Assembly (NCBI RefSeq): GCF_032051675.1 | Contig: NZ_CP116968.1 | Location: forward strand, 4,333,001 to 4,397,000 | Direction of reading: 5' to 3' | DNA: 64,000 nt | Source: Candidatus Nitrospira neomarina | GTDB taxonomy: Bacteria; Nitrospirota; Nitrospiria; Nitrospirales; UBA8639 | In this document: in pieces, positions 1 to 8,699 of the stretch | Layout: each line of letters opens with the position of its first letter | Position numbering within the stretch: the stretch's first letter is position 1 | Program-made: the position numbers and the translations under genes | Notes under the pieces: generated by a model | What the model was told of the DNA's origin: nothing | Seen by the model: the letters and a program-made list of their open reading frames with translations, nothing else | Database searches by the model: none

Positions 1-96
1 ATGCAGAATGTTCCTGGGATCTCCTGAAGTCCTATCTGTGAGTGTAGCTTACCGAAAGTTTAAGAAAAGTCAAGTAGTTTTGCTTGAGTAGTCGAG

Positions 97-444
97 CTAG
101 TCGCCTTCGGTGGCAGGCATCCCCATATCCATCTCGTCTGTGTCCATCGCGTCCATGGCCTCGTCCATGTCATCTCCCAGGTCTTCTCCCATCTCCTTAC
201 CCATTTTTTTCATGAAGCGGGCCATGCTCTGTGGGTCGTTTTCGTCGAGGTCCCCGAAGTTACTGGGATCGGCCAAGGCTTCCATTCTGGCTTCTTCCGA
301 TTTGGGTGCAGCAAAGCGGGACATGATGCGTTCAAGGTTGGTACTTTGGCAATGCTTGCAGGATGGGACTGGGGCTTTCGAGGTGAGGATTAAAAAGGAG
401 TTGCGCTTCCGGCAATCCTGACAACGGTATTCGTAAATGGGCAT
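97..444 (-). CDS. FmdB-family zinc ribbon protein
   Basis: A 115-residue protein that opens with the MPIYEYRC signature of the FmdB/CxxC_CXXC_SSSS regulatory-protein family. Two CxxC pairs lie in the first 35 residues (CQDC and CKHC) and should bind one zinc ion. The rest is an acidic, Met- and Asp-rich tail (repeats such as MDTDEMDMG), longer than the usual 70-80 residue family length. The ATG is preceded by AGGAGG at good spacing. FmdB-like proteins are often annotated as putative regulators but their biochemical role is unclear. It is a single-gene unit facing the left window edge. Confidence 0.85.
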   Translation of the reverse strand: MPIYEYRCQDCRKRNSFLILTSKAPVPSCKHCQSTNLERIMSRFAAPKSEEARMEALADPSNFGDLDENDPQSMARFMKKMGKEMGEDLGDDMDEAMDAMDTDEMDMGMPATEGD

Positions 445-826
445 TGAGTCGTTCCTCCTGATCGCAATGTAGGGGCTGTATATATCGCAAAATTGTTTCT
501 TTGGGAAGAGTCGAAAATTGATTTATGCGAATCGCAATATCTCAATTACGTGAATGGTGCGGAGGTATCGGACTTATTCTTCTATGACCCTCATAGAAGG
601 GGCTGGTGAAAAGGACCAATCGAGAAAAGACAGACACGGGGAAAAGTCATGGAGGTGGGGATTTATTCAGAGAAAACAGCCAACAATAGATCCATGTTGG
701 CAGACTATTTTCCTCGTCTTCCAAAAGGAAAATTGGCAACCAATTCCTTACAGGGAGTGTTGAATAATAAATATTTTCAAGGGCATATTGACCTACAGGT
801 ACGTTGCATATCAGAGGCCTCGGGGC
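445..826. other. intergenic region, no gene seen
   Basis: About 380 bases between the fmdB-like gene and the dispersed repeat. Short open frames exist on both strands but none has a ribosome binding site, a recognisable motif or plausible composition. It probably holds the fmdB-like promoter, although I could not pick a convincing -35/-10 pair. Confidence 0.4.
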
Positions 827-990
827 CTTCAAAAAAGTTCGTCCAGTCCTGTCCTGAGGCCCCTCGAAGGAAAGGCCGCAAATTGCCTGTCGTGTCCCGA
901 AGGGCACACCTTTTGTTTTGCGCACAGAGCGTACTTCCAGTACGTGAGTACGAAAAAATGGCGAGAACGCCGCAGGCGGCTTTTTTCAAT
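827..990 (-). repeat. dispersed gene-end repeat, copy A
   Basis: Read on the minus strand, this element begins about 7 bases after the comF stop with an A-run and a GCCGCC..GCGGC hairpin. It has a central small hairpin (CGTACT, three-base loop, AGTACG), then GCGGCC..TTCCTT, and ends with GGACTGGACGaac and a T-run. The same ordered blocks occur in copy B at 37863-37995, also directly after a stop codon and in the same orientation relative to the gene. Copy A is about 30 bases longer in the middle. The blocks that match base for base are short and in the same order, so this is a diverged family and not a recent duplication. Confidence 0.6.
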
Positions 991-996
991 AGCCCC

Positions 997-1722
997 TTAC
1001 ACCATTCTGGCGAGTGTCAGCCCATATACCGGGCCTGAGCCGGCCCGTCGAAGCGTCTTGGCGCATTCATGCAGGGTTGTGCCAGTGGTTAAGACGTCGT
1101 CCACCAATAAGATCCGTTTGCCTTTGATACGGGCCGGCTTGGGGACAGAAAAAGCCCGACGCAGATTCGTGAGTCGCTCTTTCCTTGATAACGATGTTTG
1201 GGGGACTGTGGGACGAATTCGGAGTAAACACGCCAGGAAAAGAGGGATCCCCAGGTGGTGACTCAGCCGGTTTGCGAGCATCAGGGATTGATTGTATTCA
1301 CGTTCTCGTAAGCGTTGCGGATGAAGTGGGACGGGAATGATGACATCTAAGGATGGTAAAGCGGGCAACGCTTCAACTATGGCTTGGGCGAGTGGTTGAG
1401 TCAACGACAGTTTTCCCCGGTATTTGAACAGGGCAATGGCTTCTTTCAGGGGGGATTGATAGGGGAAGAGACTCCAGACTTGCGTAAGAGCCATTGGTCG
1501 TGCGCGGCAGGCGCCACACTGATGAGTGGGACTATGTAAAAGGGCAATGGGGGAGGCAAAGGGGCGTCCACATCGCGGACAAAACGGGCCTGGAATTGGT
1601 TTGAGCCTATCCCAACACCGGCGGCAAAAAAACGGAACGGGATCGTCCTCCAAGGGATTCTGACAACCGGCACAGGCGGTGGGAAAAATGACATGCAGGA
1701 GCCTTCGGAGTAGACGTGTCAT
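997..1722 (-). CDS. comF: ComF-family phosphoribosyltransferase-like protein
   Basis: ComF proteins are needed for DNA uptake in naturally competent bacteria and carry a type I phosphoribosyltransferase fold. The N-terminus has the typical four-Cys zinc site (CAGC, then CRRC) plus a second CPRC/CGAC pair. The C-terminal half has the PRPP-binding loop ILLVDDVLTTGTT. The ATG at 1722 starts MTRLLRRLLHVIFPT, where family members normally start. An in-frame ATG at 1809, with a GAAGG close upstream, would add 29 residues of low similarity. No other competence gene is adjacent. The divergent neighbour is an ABC ATPase gene. Confidence 0.85.
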   Translation of the reverse strand: MTRLLRRLLHVIFPTACAGCQNPLEDDPVPFFCRRCWDRLKPIPGPFCPRCGRPFASPIALLHSPTHQCGACRARPMALTQVWSLFPYQSPLKEAIALFKYRGKLSLTQPLAQAIVEALPALPSLDVIIPVPLHPQRLREREYNQSLMLANRLSHHLGIPLFLACLLRIRPTVPQTSLSRKERLTNLRRAFSVPKPARIKGKRILLVDDVLTTGTTLHECAKTLRRAGSGPVYGLTLARMV

Positions 1723-1894
1723 GGTAAATGGTGGAGCAACGGAGGCGAACTTTCCGTGCTGATGGCAACCGGGAAAGAAACCTAATATTCGTGGGGCGTC
1801 TTGGTCCATTTACCTTCGTTATGATATAGGAGAGATAGTGAATATGCCATGATTCAAGAGCGTAACTAAGGGCAGAAATTTCTGATAGGTTCAC

Positions 1895-2557
1895 GTGATT
1901 CAGTTTCAACATGTCTATAAGGAATATCAGCGCGGACCCACTTCGGTCGTGGCGCTACGGGATGTCTGTGTGGAAATTCAGCAGGGAGAATTCTGTGCGC
2001 TCATGGGACCCAGCGGGAGTGGAAAAAGCACGCTATTGCATTTGGTGGCCGGGCTGGACTGGGTGACCTCTGGAGATATCCTGCTGGATGGGCGTTCCTG
2101 TCTGGGGTTTGGTGATCAGGAATGGACCCGATGGCGTCGGGAGGAGGTGGGGGTCGTATTTCAGGCTTTCCATCTGATCCCGGGATTGACGATCGAAGAA
2201 AACGTGGCGCTTCCCTTGCGTTTACGAGGTGAGGAATCCGGAACGATCCGAACCCGGACCGCTGACATGCTGGAGCGGGTAGGGATGAGTCATCGGCTGG
2301 GTCACCGGTCGCATGAATTATCCGGAGGAGAACAGCAGCGGGTAGCGCTTGCCAGGGCCTTCGGGCATCGCCCCCGACTGATTGTGGCCGATGAACCCAC
2401 CGGCAATTTGGATGGTGAAACCGGAGAGAAAATTGTGTCGTTGCTGCGCCTATGTGCCAAGGAATTTGGCCAGACGGTGCTCTTGGCCACCCATTCATTG
2501 CGCGCCGCTCAGGCGGCGGATCGGATCATCGCGATTCGAGACGGACAATTGGAGTAA
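1895..2557 (+). CDS. ABC transporter ATP-binding protein, LolD/YbbA-like
   Basis: A 220-residue ATPase of the MacB/LolD/YbbA class, which powers extraction or export of lipophilic substrates at the inner membrane. Visible motifs are Walker A GPSGSGKST (residues 38-46), a Q-loop (VVFQAF), the signature LSGGEQQR (from about 142), Walker B with [11 protein letters not shown], and a switch His in ATHS. The start is GTG, preceded by ATAGGT. The dihydroorotate dehydrogenase gene starts 6 bases after its stop. The likely permease partner is the 858-residue FtsX-type protein encoded at 3957-6533; together they resemble E. coli YbbA/YbbP, an inference from size and domain layout. Confidence 0.88.
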   Translation: MIQFQHVYKEYQRGPTSVVALRDVCVEIQQGEFCALMGPSGSGKSTLLHLVAGLDWVTSGDILLDGRSCLGFGDQEWTRWRREEVGVVFQAFHLIPGLTIEENVALPLRLRGEESGTIRTRTADMLERVGMSHRLGHRSHELSGGEQQRVALARAFGHRPRLIVADEPTGNLDGETGEKIVSLLRLCAKEFGQTVLLATHSLRAAQAADRIIAIRDGQLE

Positions 2558-2563
2558 TACGAA

Positions 2564-3493
2564 ATGGATTTCTCAACAGTCATTGCCGGTGTATCGTTTC
2601 CTTTTGGAGTGATGAACGCATCAGGAGCCTTGTGTGTGACACCGGAAGAGCTGGAGGCCCTGGGCATGTCCCATGCCGGTGCGATTGTGACAAAATCGAT
2701 GACGCCGCTAGCCCGTGAGGGGAATCCTCAACCGAGATATGTGGCCTTCGACGGCGGCTCGATCAATTCGATGGGCCTCCCCAATTTAGGATTTCCCGTC
2801 TACGCGAAACTCATTCCAGAGTTGAAGCGGTTTGGGAAACCCGTCATCGCCAGTCTGGCCGGCCTTCATCCCGATGATTTTCTAGAAGGGGCCAAGGCCT
2901 TGGAGATCGCTCGACCGGATTTGGTAGAAGTAAATTTGTCGTGTCCAAATATTCCTGGTAAGCCACAGATCGGCTATGACTTTGAGGAAACGGAACGGTT
3001 ATTAACAGAAATTCGTGCGTTGCTGACGGTGCCGTTCGGAGTGAAACTCCCGCCCTACTTTGATCCGATCCATCATCAGAAGATTGCCGAGGTGCTTCAG
3101 CGAATCGGGGTGGCCTTTGTGACGGTCATCAATTCAGTTGGGAATACCCTGGTGGTCGATCCGGAAAAAGAAGCGGTGGTAATTAAACCCAAGGGTGGTT
3201 TTGGTGGGTTAGGGGGACGAATCATTAAGCCTGTGGCTCTGGCCAATGTTCGCGCGTTTTGGAAGATCTGGGGCGATCAGATTCCTATTATCGGCACAGG
3301 TGGGGTGGAACACGGCGTGGATGTGTTCGAGCATGTGTTGTGTGGCGCCTCGGCGGTTCAGATAGGCACCGTGCTGGTTGAGGAAGGTTGTGAAGTGTTT
3401 GCAAGGCTCGAAGGGGAGATTGCCGATTGCCTGAAGCGAAAAGGTTATCCGTCATTGATGTCGTGTCGAGGGAAATTACGGGAGATGGATTGA
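2564..3493 (+). CDS. pyrD: dihydroorotate dehydrogenase, class 1A type
   Basis: This protein oxidises dihydroorotate to orotate in pyrimidine synthesis with FMN as cofactor. The 309-residue protein aligns by eye along its length with the cytosolic, fumarate-linked class 1A enzyme of Lactococcus lactis. Conserved points are NASG near residue 18, a lysine in VTKS (44), GSINSMGLPNLGF, the catalytic cysteine in NLSCPNIPGKPQ (Cys127), GVKLPPYFD, VIKPKGGFGG, and the IIGTGG flavin-phosphate loop. There is no membrane-anchoring N-terminal helix (class 2) and no pyrK-like iron-sulfur subunit next door (class 1B). It sits 6 bases behind the ABC ATPase gene, so they are probably cotranscribed. Confidence 0.9.
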   Translation: MDFSTVIAGVSFPFGVMNASGALCVTPEELEALGMSHAGAIVTKSMTPLAREGNPQPRYVAFDGGSINSMGLPNLGFPVYAKLIPELKRFGKPVIASLAGLHPDDFLEGAKALEIARPDLVEVNLSCPNIPGKPQIGYDFEETERLLTEIRALLTVPFGVKLPPYFDPIHHQKIAEVLQRIGVAFVTVINSVGNTLVVDPEKEAVVIKPKGGFGGLGGRIIKPVALANVRAFWKIWGDQIPIIGTGGVEHGVDVFEHVLCGASAVQIGTVLVEEGCEVFARLEGEIADCLKRKGYPSLMSCRGKLREMD

Positions 3494-3593
3494 AGAGCAA
3501 TGCGCTTGAACGCCTTCACAGGGTAAAGTCAACTATAGGCGTTCAGCTGCATTTTTCAACGCTTAAAGAACAGGCCAGGTCGAGGCACGTCTC

Positions 3594-3884
3594 TCAGGTC
3601 TTTGTGGTCGGAGTCGCCGGGCCTTGGGGGATGATACGAAGCGCAATGGCTTGCCGGAGTAATTGGGCCACGTTTCTGACCCGTAACCGGCGCATCAAAT
3701 TGAAGCGGTGTACCTCAACCGTTCGCACGCTAATGTCGAGCTTTTCACCAATTTCACGATTGGTAAATCCTTGAGCCACCAGGCTCAGGATTTCTTTTTG
3801 CCGAGCGGTGAGAGATTGTCCCTCGGAATTTGCTTCCAAGAGTTCTTCTGTTGATTCCGATTCAGTCACTTTCTCTTTTGGCAT
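3594..3884 (-). CDS. LuxR-type HTH protein
   Basis: A small protein of about 96 residues that is essentially a GerE/LuxR DNA-binding domain. The sequence LTARQKEILSLVAQG, then the recognition-helix region NREIGEKLDISVRTVEVHR, then LRVRNVAQLLRQA, is diagnostic. There is no receiver or ligand-binding domain, so it would be constitutive or controlled by a partner. A GTG at 3902 could add six residues; neither start has a strong ribosome binding site. It lies convergent to the pyrD-like gene and divergent from the large permease gene, 54-72 bases from the latter's start. It could therefore control that permease, which is an inference from position only. Confidence 0.8.
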   Translation of the reverse strand: MPKEKVTESESTEELLEANSEGQSLTARQKEILSLVAQGFTNREIGEKLDISVRTVEVHRFNLMRRLRVRNVAQLLRQAIALRIIPQGPATPTTKT

Positions 3885-3956
3885 GTTGAGTCCGTGCCCC
3901 ACGCATAATTTTCTAGTTGTTTTAACATACGTCCATTACTTCCGACAACCGCTCCC

Positions 3957-6533
3957 ATGATACGAATTCTTCTTCTATTGGTCCTTGACCATGTGCGCCA
4001 TCGGCCCTTCCGAGCCTTTCTCACAGTGGTCGGGGTGGCGATTGGGGTTTCGGCCTGGTTGGCCATTCGCTTGGCCAATGGCGCAGTGTATCAATCCTTT
4101 GAGGATTCGGTGGTGTCCGTTGTTGGGAAGGCGTCCATCACCCTATCACGCGGGTCGGAGGGGATGGATGAGTCCATTATCGAGGAGATTCAACGTTTTT
4201 CCGGGGTCCAATCGGCTCAGCCTGTTCTGAAAATTGAGTCCGTGATCCAGGAAGGCCCCTCAACGGGTCTCACGCTCGTGATTTGGGGAGTCGATCTTCT
4301 GGAATATGAGGAGGTTAGACCATCAGGGGATTCGACAAATGCGATCACGGATGATCAGTGGAAGCAGGTTTTTTCGCCGAAGACGGTCTTTTTGGGGGAA
4401 GAGTTTGCCGGGGAATTAGGGGTGACCGAAGGGCAGACGCTGACTGTGACGAGTCAGGGCAATTCCCATGATCTGATCGTGGGGGGTCTGTTGAGATCCT
4501 CCGATGCCCTTCTCCAGGGCACCAAACGACAGGCGATCATGGATATTGCTGCTGCCCAATGGGTGTTCAATTGGTTGGGGCGTCTACATTCCATTGCGGT
4601 CGTTTCTGACCCTGGCGTGTCGGGGGCGACCCTCATCCAAGCTTTGAAAACGGTGGTGCCGCCGGATATTCAAATCAACCAATCCTCGCGACGGACGGAG
4701 CAAGTGGAATCGATGTTGAAAGCCTTCCAGTTTAATCTCACCATGCTCAGTGCAATTGCGCTGTTAGTGGGAGTGTTTCTGGTCTATAACACGATGGCAT
4801 TTTCGGTGGCACACCATCGTCGGGAGATTGGCATTCTCCGGGCACTCGGCATGGAACGGCGAGCTATCACGGGATTGTTTCTCTTGGAGGCGGGTCTGCT
4901 CGGCCTCGTGGGTGGAGCCTTGGGCTGCTGGTTCGGGGTCTTCCTGGCCGGCGGATTGACGACGCTCATCGGGCAGAGTGTCGGCGAGTTATATGGGGTC
5001 ACGTCTTTGGCGGTGTCTCAGGTTCATCCCTGGCTGTTTGCGGAGGCGATAGTGATTGGGGCTGGGGTTTCCCTCCTCGGAGCGCTCCGCCCTTCCTGGG
5101 ATGCCAGCACTATAGCTCCGGTTCAAGCCTTATCCGTAGGTCAATCCGAAGATGAAGAAACTGGTTCGTACAGGACGTCAGGGTGGATTGCGGTGATCGC
5201 ATTTGGTGGAAGCGCTTTCCTGAGTACCATTACTCCCGTAGACGGTATTCCGGTCGGAGGGTATGCCGCGGCGTTTTGTCTTCTGGTGGGCGGAACCGCC
5301 CTTGGGCCTGTGCTCTGCGGGTTGATTCATGAGTGGAGGAGAACATGGCAAAGCGGGCGATGGGGCCTCCTGCCGTCCCTCGCGGCGGAACAGATCAGCC
5401 GCAATCCCGGTCGGACCAGTGTGACCATGGCAGCGATTGTCGTCGGGCTGGCCATCATGGTTGGAGTAGGCATCATGATCCAGAGTTTCCGGCATACGGT
5501 AGACATCTGGATTGAGCAAACGATGCTGGCGGATATTATTGTGGCTCCAGTGTCATGGTTGGGGGAACAGGAGGTCGAGAATGATAAGCCGGGTCTGCCG
5601 TTGTCTCTGGTCAAGACGGTCCTGTCGATACCAGGGGTTGAGGCGGTTGATCCCTACATGGAAACCGTGGGTGAGGTTTCAGGGCAGACGGTGTCATTGG
5701 TTGCACGCGACATGGCCCTTCATGCCGGGCGCAGCCAATATCTGTTTGTGACAGGTGATTCCACTCCCATTTTAAAAGAAACAATTGAAGGTGAAGGCGT
5801 GATTGTGTCTGAGGTGTTAGCCGGGCGGCTGGGACTGGCGGTAGGAAACCATATAGACATGAAGATGCCTTCAGGAAGCCACGCCTTTCCCGTGAAGGGC
5901 ATTTTTTATGACTATGCCACCGATGGGGGAAAGGTCGTCATGGACGACAAACTCTTTCGTCGGCATTGGGGAGAGGCCGACGCGACCATCTTTGCGGTCT
6001 ATCTCAAGGCCGGTCAGGCGCTCCCGGTTGTGCGACGTGCAATCGAACAGGTGTTAAAAAATGACATCCCCATCGTCACGATCAGTAACGGGGAACTGAA
6101 AACCGAGATTCTGGAAATTTTTGACCGGACGTTTCGCGTCACCTATGTGTTGGAGTTGATTGCCCTGAGCGTAGCGGTGCTTGGGATTATCAATACCCTC
6201 ATGACCGCCATTACGGAACGCCGGCGGGAACTGGCCACGCTGCGTGCCTTAGGCGTGAGTGGTCCACAAATCCAAGGCCTGATTTTTTGGGAATCCTGCT
6301 ATGTGGCCGGGTTAGGTGCCGGCTTAGGCATTCTGGTGGGGTTGGCGCTGTCGGTGTTGTTGATCAACGTGATCAACAAGCAATCATTTGGATGGACCAT
6401 TCAGTTCACCCTGCCACTTGAAACCTTGGGGATGGCCCTACTGGTGGCATTGTTGGCCGCATTTCTGGGAGCATGGGGGCCAGCCAGATGGGCCAGCCGG
6501 CAACCGATAGCCGAGGATTTACGGTATGAATGA
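3957..6533 (+). CDS. large FtsX-domain ABC transporter permease, YbbP-like
   Basis: An 858-residue inner-membrane protein with duplicated MacB-type architecture. It has an N-terminal membrane helix followed by a periplasmic core (about 50-250), then a first FtsX block of three helices (about 260-390, containing RREIGILRALGMERR). A helix pair follows, then a second MacB-like core starting near AAEQISRNPGRTS and a C-terminal FtsX block (RRRELATLRALGVSG, ending WASRQPIAEDLRYE). Such permeases pair with an LolD-like ATPase and move lipids, lipoproteins or other hydrophobic molecules. The nearest ATPase gene is at 1895-2557, separated by pyrD and the opposing HTH gene. Confidence 0.88.
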   Translation: MIRILLLLVLDHVRHRPFRAFLTVVGVAIGVSAWLAIRLANGAVYQSFEDSVVSVVGKASITLSRGSEGMDESIIEEIQRFSGVQSAQPVLKIESVIQEGPSTGLTLVIWGVDLLEYEEVRPSGDSTNAITDDQWKQVFSPKTVFLGEEFAGELGVTEGQTLTVTSQGNSHDLIVGGLLRSSDALLQGTKRQAIMDIAAAQWVFNWLGRLHSIAVVSDPGVSGATLIQALKTVVPPDIQINQSSRRTEQVESMLKAFQFNLTMLSAIALLVGVFLVYNTMAFSVAHHRREIGILRALGMERRAITGLFLLEAGLLGLVGGALGCWFGVFLAGGLTTLIGQSVGELYGVTSLAVSQVHPWLFAEAIVIGAGVSLLGALRPSWDASTIAPVQALSVGQSEDEETGSYRTSGWIAVIAFGGSAFLSTITPVDGIPVGGYAAAFCLLVGGTALGPVLCGLIHEWRRTWQSGRWGLLPSLAAEQISRNPGRTSVTMAAIVVGLAIMVGVGIMIQSFRHTVDIWIEQTMLADIIVAPVSWLGEQEVENDKPGLPLSLVKTVLSIPGVEAVDPYMETVGEVSGQTVSLVARDMALHAGRSQYLFVTGDSTPILKETIEGEGVIVSEVLAGRLGLAVGNHIDMKMPSGSHAFPVKGIFYDYATDGGKVVMDDKLFRRHWGEADATIFAVYLKAGQALPVVRRAIEQVLKNDIPIVTISNGELKTEILEIFDRTFRVTYVLELIALSVAVLGIINTLMTAITERRRELATLRALGVSGPQIQGLIFWESCYVAGLGAGLGILVGLALSVLLINVINKQSFGWTIQFTLPLETLGMALLVALLAAFLGAWGPARWASRQPIAEDLRYE

Positions 6534-6650
6534 ACAGGAATGAGGTTGGGTAGGTACAGGAATGGGCGCGCGAGTTGCTCAATCGTCGAATATCGACGAA
6601 TAATGACGCACCGGACATAGTAAATTAAAACCAATGGAGGAGGACTGGCG

Positions 6651-6908
6651 ATGGGTAGCAGTTTAAATCTGACCTTAACTGATGAGCTTCGTGCGTTCAT
6701 TGATCGAAATTGTGGAGATGGCACACTCTACGCCACTCCCACGGAATTTATGCGGGATGTCTTGCGTGAGAAAAAACAATGTATGGAGGTTGCGGCTTTA
6801 CGTGCCGGGATACTGGAGGGATACCAAGATGCGATTGCAGGTCGAACGACGACCTTTTCAGGAAAGTTGAAAGACGATATGGTCCGGTTCAAAAAACAGG
6901 GGCAATAA
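6651..6908 (+). CDS. parD: ParD-like ribbon-helix-helix antitoxin
   Basis: An 85-residue protein beginning MGSSLNLTLTDELRAFID, the arginine-repressor-like RHH start of ParD/CopG antitoxins. It continues with YATPTEFMRDVLREKK, the second helix, and a C-terminal tail that would wrap the toxin. An AGGAGG box lies 7 bases upstream of the ATG. In intact modules the antitoxin autoregulates the operon and neutralises a ParE gyrase-poisoning toxin. The downstream toxin frame here is broken, so this may be an orphan antitoxin. Confidence 0.8.
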   Translation: MGSSLNLTLTDELRAFIDRNCGDGTLYATPTEFMRDVLREKKQCMEVAALRAGILEGYQDAIAGRTTTFSGKLKDDMVRFKKQGQ

Positions 6909-6911
6909 CCC

Positions 6912-7310
6912 TGTCGATTGTCGTCAAGCTCACTGACAGAGTTCATTATGACCTTCAAGAGATTGAACGCTATTCTCTCCAACGATGGGGCAGAAAAAGG
7001 GCCAATCGTTATCTAGCGGACATTCAAACCGCATTGTCGCTCCTGCAAGAAGACCCAGATTTACTGCGTCACGACTCCAATATTTCCACATCATTATAAA
7101 TTTTATCGGGTCCGCGAACATTTTCTGATTTGCAGTGAGCTGGAACCCGCGTTGCTTCAAGAAGCCGACCTTCTACAGAAACGACTCGAGGCTGCTGAGA
7201 AAAAACGGAAGAGATCCCACCCCAAGAAAAAAGCATCTGCTACACCGGAACATGCGCATGAGTCTTTTTGTCGCATCCGGCACGTTGGCGGCAGAGGTCA
7301 GTTCTTGTGA
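6912..7310 (+). pseudogene. parE: frameshifted ParE-like toxin
   Basis: Directly after parD an open frame reads LSIVVKLTDRVHYDLQEI..RWGRKRANRYLADI and then DPDLLRHD, a clear RelE/ParE fold. It closes with a stop at 7097-7099. In the frame one base on, the expected continuation appears from base 7077: PIFPHHYKFYRVREHFLICSE, running to a TGA at 7308-7310 with a Lys-rich tail unusual for the family. One extra base near 7076 explains the break. There is also no ATG, GTG or TTG at the expected start; only CTG or ATT are available. It is probably inactive, unless the base is a sequencing error and a rare start is used. Confidence 0.7.
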
Positions 7311-7651
7311 CTTGCCACCACCAAAAACCAACGCATGGTCGCCGAGTGATCAAGAAGGAAGTCCAGGCCGGCCCAGCAGGCCGGCCACCAGGCGATTTCT
7401 TCCGGTTTGCGGAATGAGTGAACCGGTTGGTCGTTGGGAGGAATGTTCAACCTTCTTCTGAAGGTGGTGCATCTTTCAGGTGGGCTGTGAGTGGATGTGA
7501 CAAAAAAATCCCCACTGTAATATTTTTTAACTCGTTCTCTTGAACACGGCTCCCGACCCCGTTTTTGCAGGCCACATTTCTGAGATGAAAACTCTTTCTT
7601 CAACCGGACGTTCTCCGGATTGGCCGTGCGAGGGCAGGCCCATCCCCCGGA
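7311..7651. other. intergenic region with a GC-rich double palindrome
   Basis: About 340 bases between the broken parE and the DsbA-like gene. I see no convincing gene. At 7365-7385 two copies of the self-complementary octamer GGCCGGCC are separated by five bases, which can form a strong hairpin. A minus-strand open frame over 7298-7603 has no recognisable motif. Confidence 0.4.
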
Positions 7652-8473
7652 TTAGGGTTTAGCGGTTTTCTCGCCATTGGCATCCAGCAACGCTTCGATT
7701 TGTTCCTCAAAGGCAGGTAACCCCTGGGCGCCACGAATGAGTTTGACCGCTTTGACGGCACCGTCGGCTTCGGTGCGGCCTAACGCAAACGACGGAGTTC
7801 CCCGGACCCCCGCTTTGGTGCCATCGGTCACCCCGGCTTTCGTCTGCCCTTCATATTTGCCGCTGTCCAGACAGGCTTGAAAGGCCGCAGCATCACCTAC
7901 CCCGGCGGTCGTGGCATATCCCGCGAGGTTGTCGGCTTGCAACGCATTTTGATTGGCAAAGAGCTGGTCGTGCAATTCCCAATACTTGCCCTGCTCTGCG
8001 GCACAATGGGCCGCTTCATGCGCTTTGCCGGCATTCGGATGGATGGCGGCCAGCGGAAAATCCCGGAGCACGTACCGGAGCTTGCCGGTCTCGATAAAAT
8101 TCTTCGCGAGTTGCGGCAATACCATTTGACTATGCCGTGCGCAAAAGGGACATTGATAATCGGTGTATTCCACGAGCGTGACGGGGGCGTCTGCCTGACC
8201 TTGGGTCGGAGCGTCGGCGACATTCAACGTGAGTGAAATGTCTTCAACCGGGCTGGGCGGTTTAACGCGCGAGGTAAGCAGCGCTTTGATCGCTTTGAGT
8301 TCGTCACGAATGCCTTGTTGCTCCTGTTGCAGGGTATCAATTTGCTGCTGCAAGGAGGGTGACTGTTGGGGGCTGGACGACTCGGCCCAAATGCCGGCGG
8401 GGTGGATGATTCCGCCTAGTAATAGCACGATGATGATGAGCCACATTTTCTCGGTTTCTCGTCCTGTGTACAT
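7652..8473 (-). CDS. exported DsbA-like thioredoxin-fold protein
   Basis: A 273-residue envelope protein: an N-terminal hydrophobic signal (WLIIIVLLLGGII), a Gln-rich coiled segment (about residues 35-70), then a DsbA/Thioredoxin_4 domain. The active site is CPFC in YTDYQCPFCARHS, followed by LRYVLRDFPL and the cis-Pro loop GVRGTPSFALG. This layout matches the BdbD/DsbA-like disulfide oxidoreductases common in Nitrospira and actinobacteria. It probably handles thiols in the periplasm, where the cytochromes are assembled. An alternative start nine codons later (8446) sits closer to the signal. No DsbB or VKOR partner is adjacent. Confidence 0.87.
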   Translation of the reverse strand: MYTGRETEKMWLIIIVLLLGGIIHPAGIWAESSSPQQSPSLQQQIDTLQQEQQGIRDELKAIKALLTSRVKPPSPVEDISLTLNVADAPTQGQADAPVTLVEYTDYQCPFCARHSQMVLPQLAKNFIETGKLRYVLRDFPLAAIHPNAGKAHEAAHCAAEQGKYWELHDQLFANQNALQADNLAGYATTAGVGDAAAFQACLDSGKYEGQTKAGVTDGTKAGVRGTPSFALGRTEADGAVKAVKLIRGAQGLPAFEEQIEALLDANGEKTAKP

Positions 8474-8699
8474 GTTTAGCTACCTAATTGGTGGAAGGTC
8501 TTCCTATTTCTGTTGCCATACCAGTCGAAGACACCCCACCCACGTTAAGAGTCTCGCCAGTCACCCTAGCGTCGGGTGTTAATACGTGGGGACACCCAGC
8601 TTAAACAGCAAGAAAAAAGTGAGAGATCCGCAGGACTTCCCCTCACGCTTGGAGCGGATCTGTCGCGGTGGGGCAGGTGGGAAACAGTTGTGGCCTGGC

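Noticed and set aside
554-1261. Several frames crossing repeat A and the end of comF
   Set aside because: They read through a non-coding repeat and antisense of comF. The shared GQDWT-like peptide between repeats A and B comes from the DNA repeat, not from a protein family.
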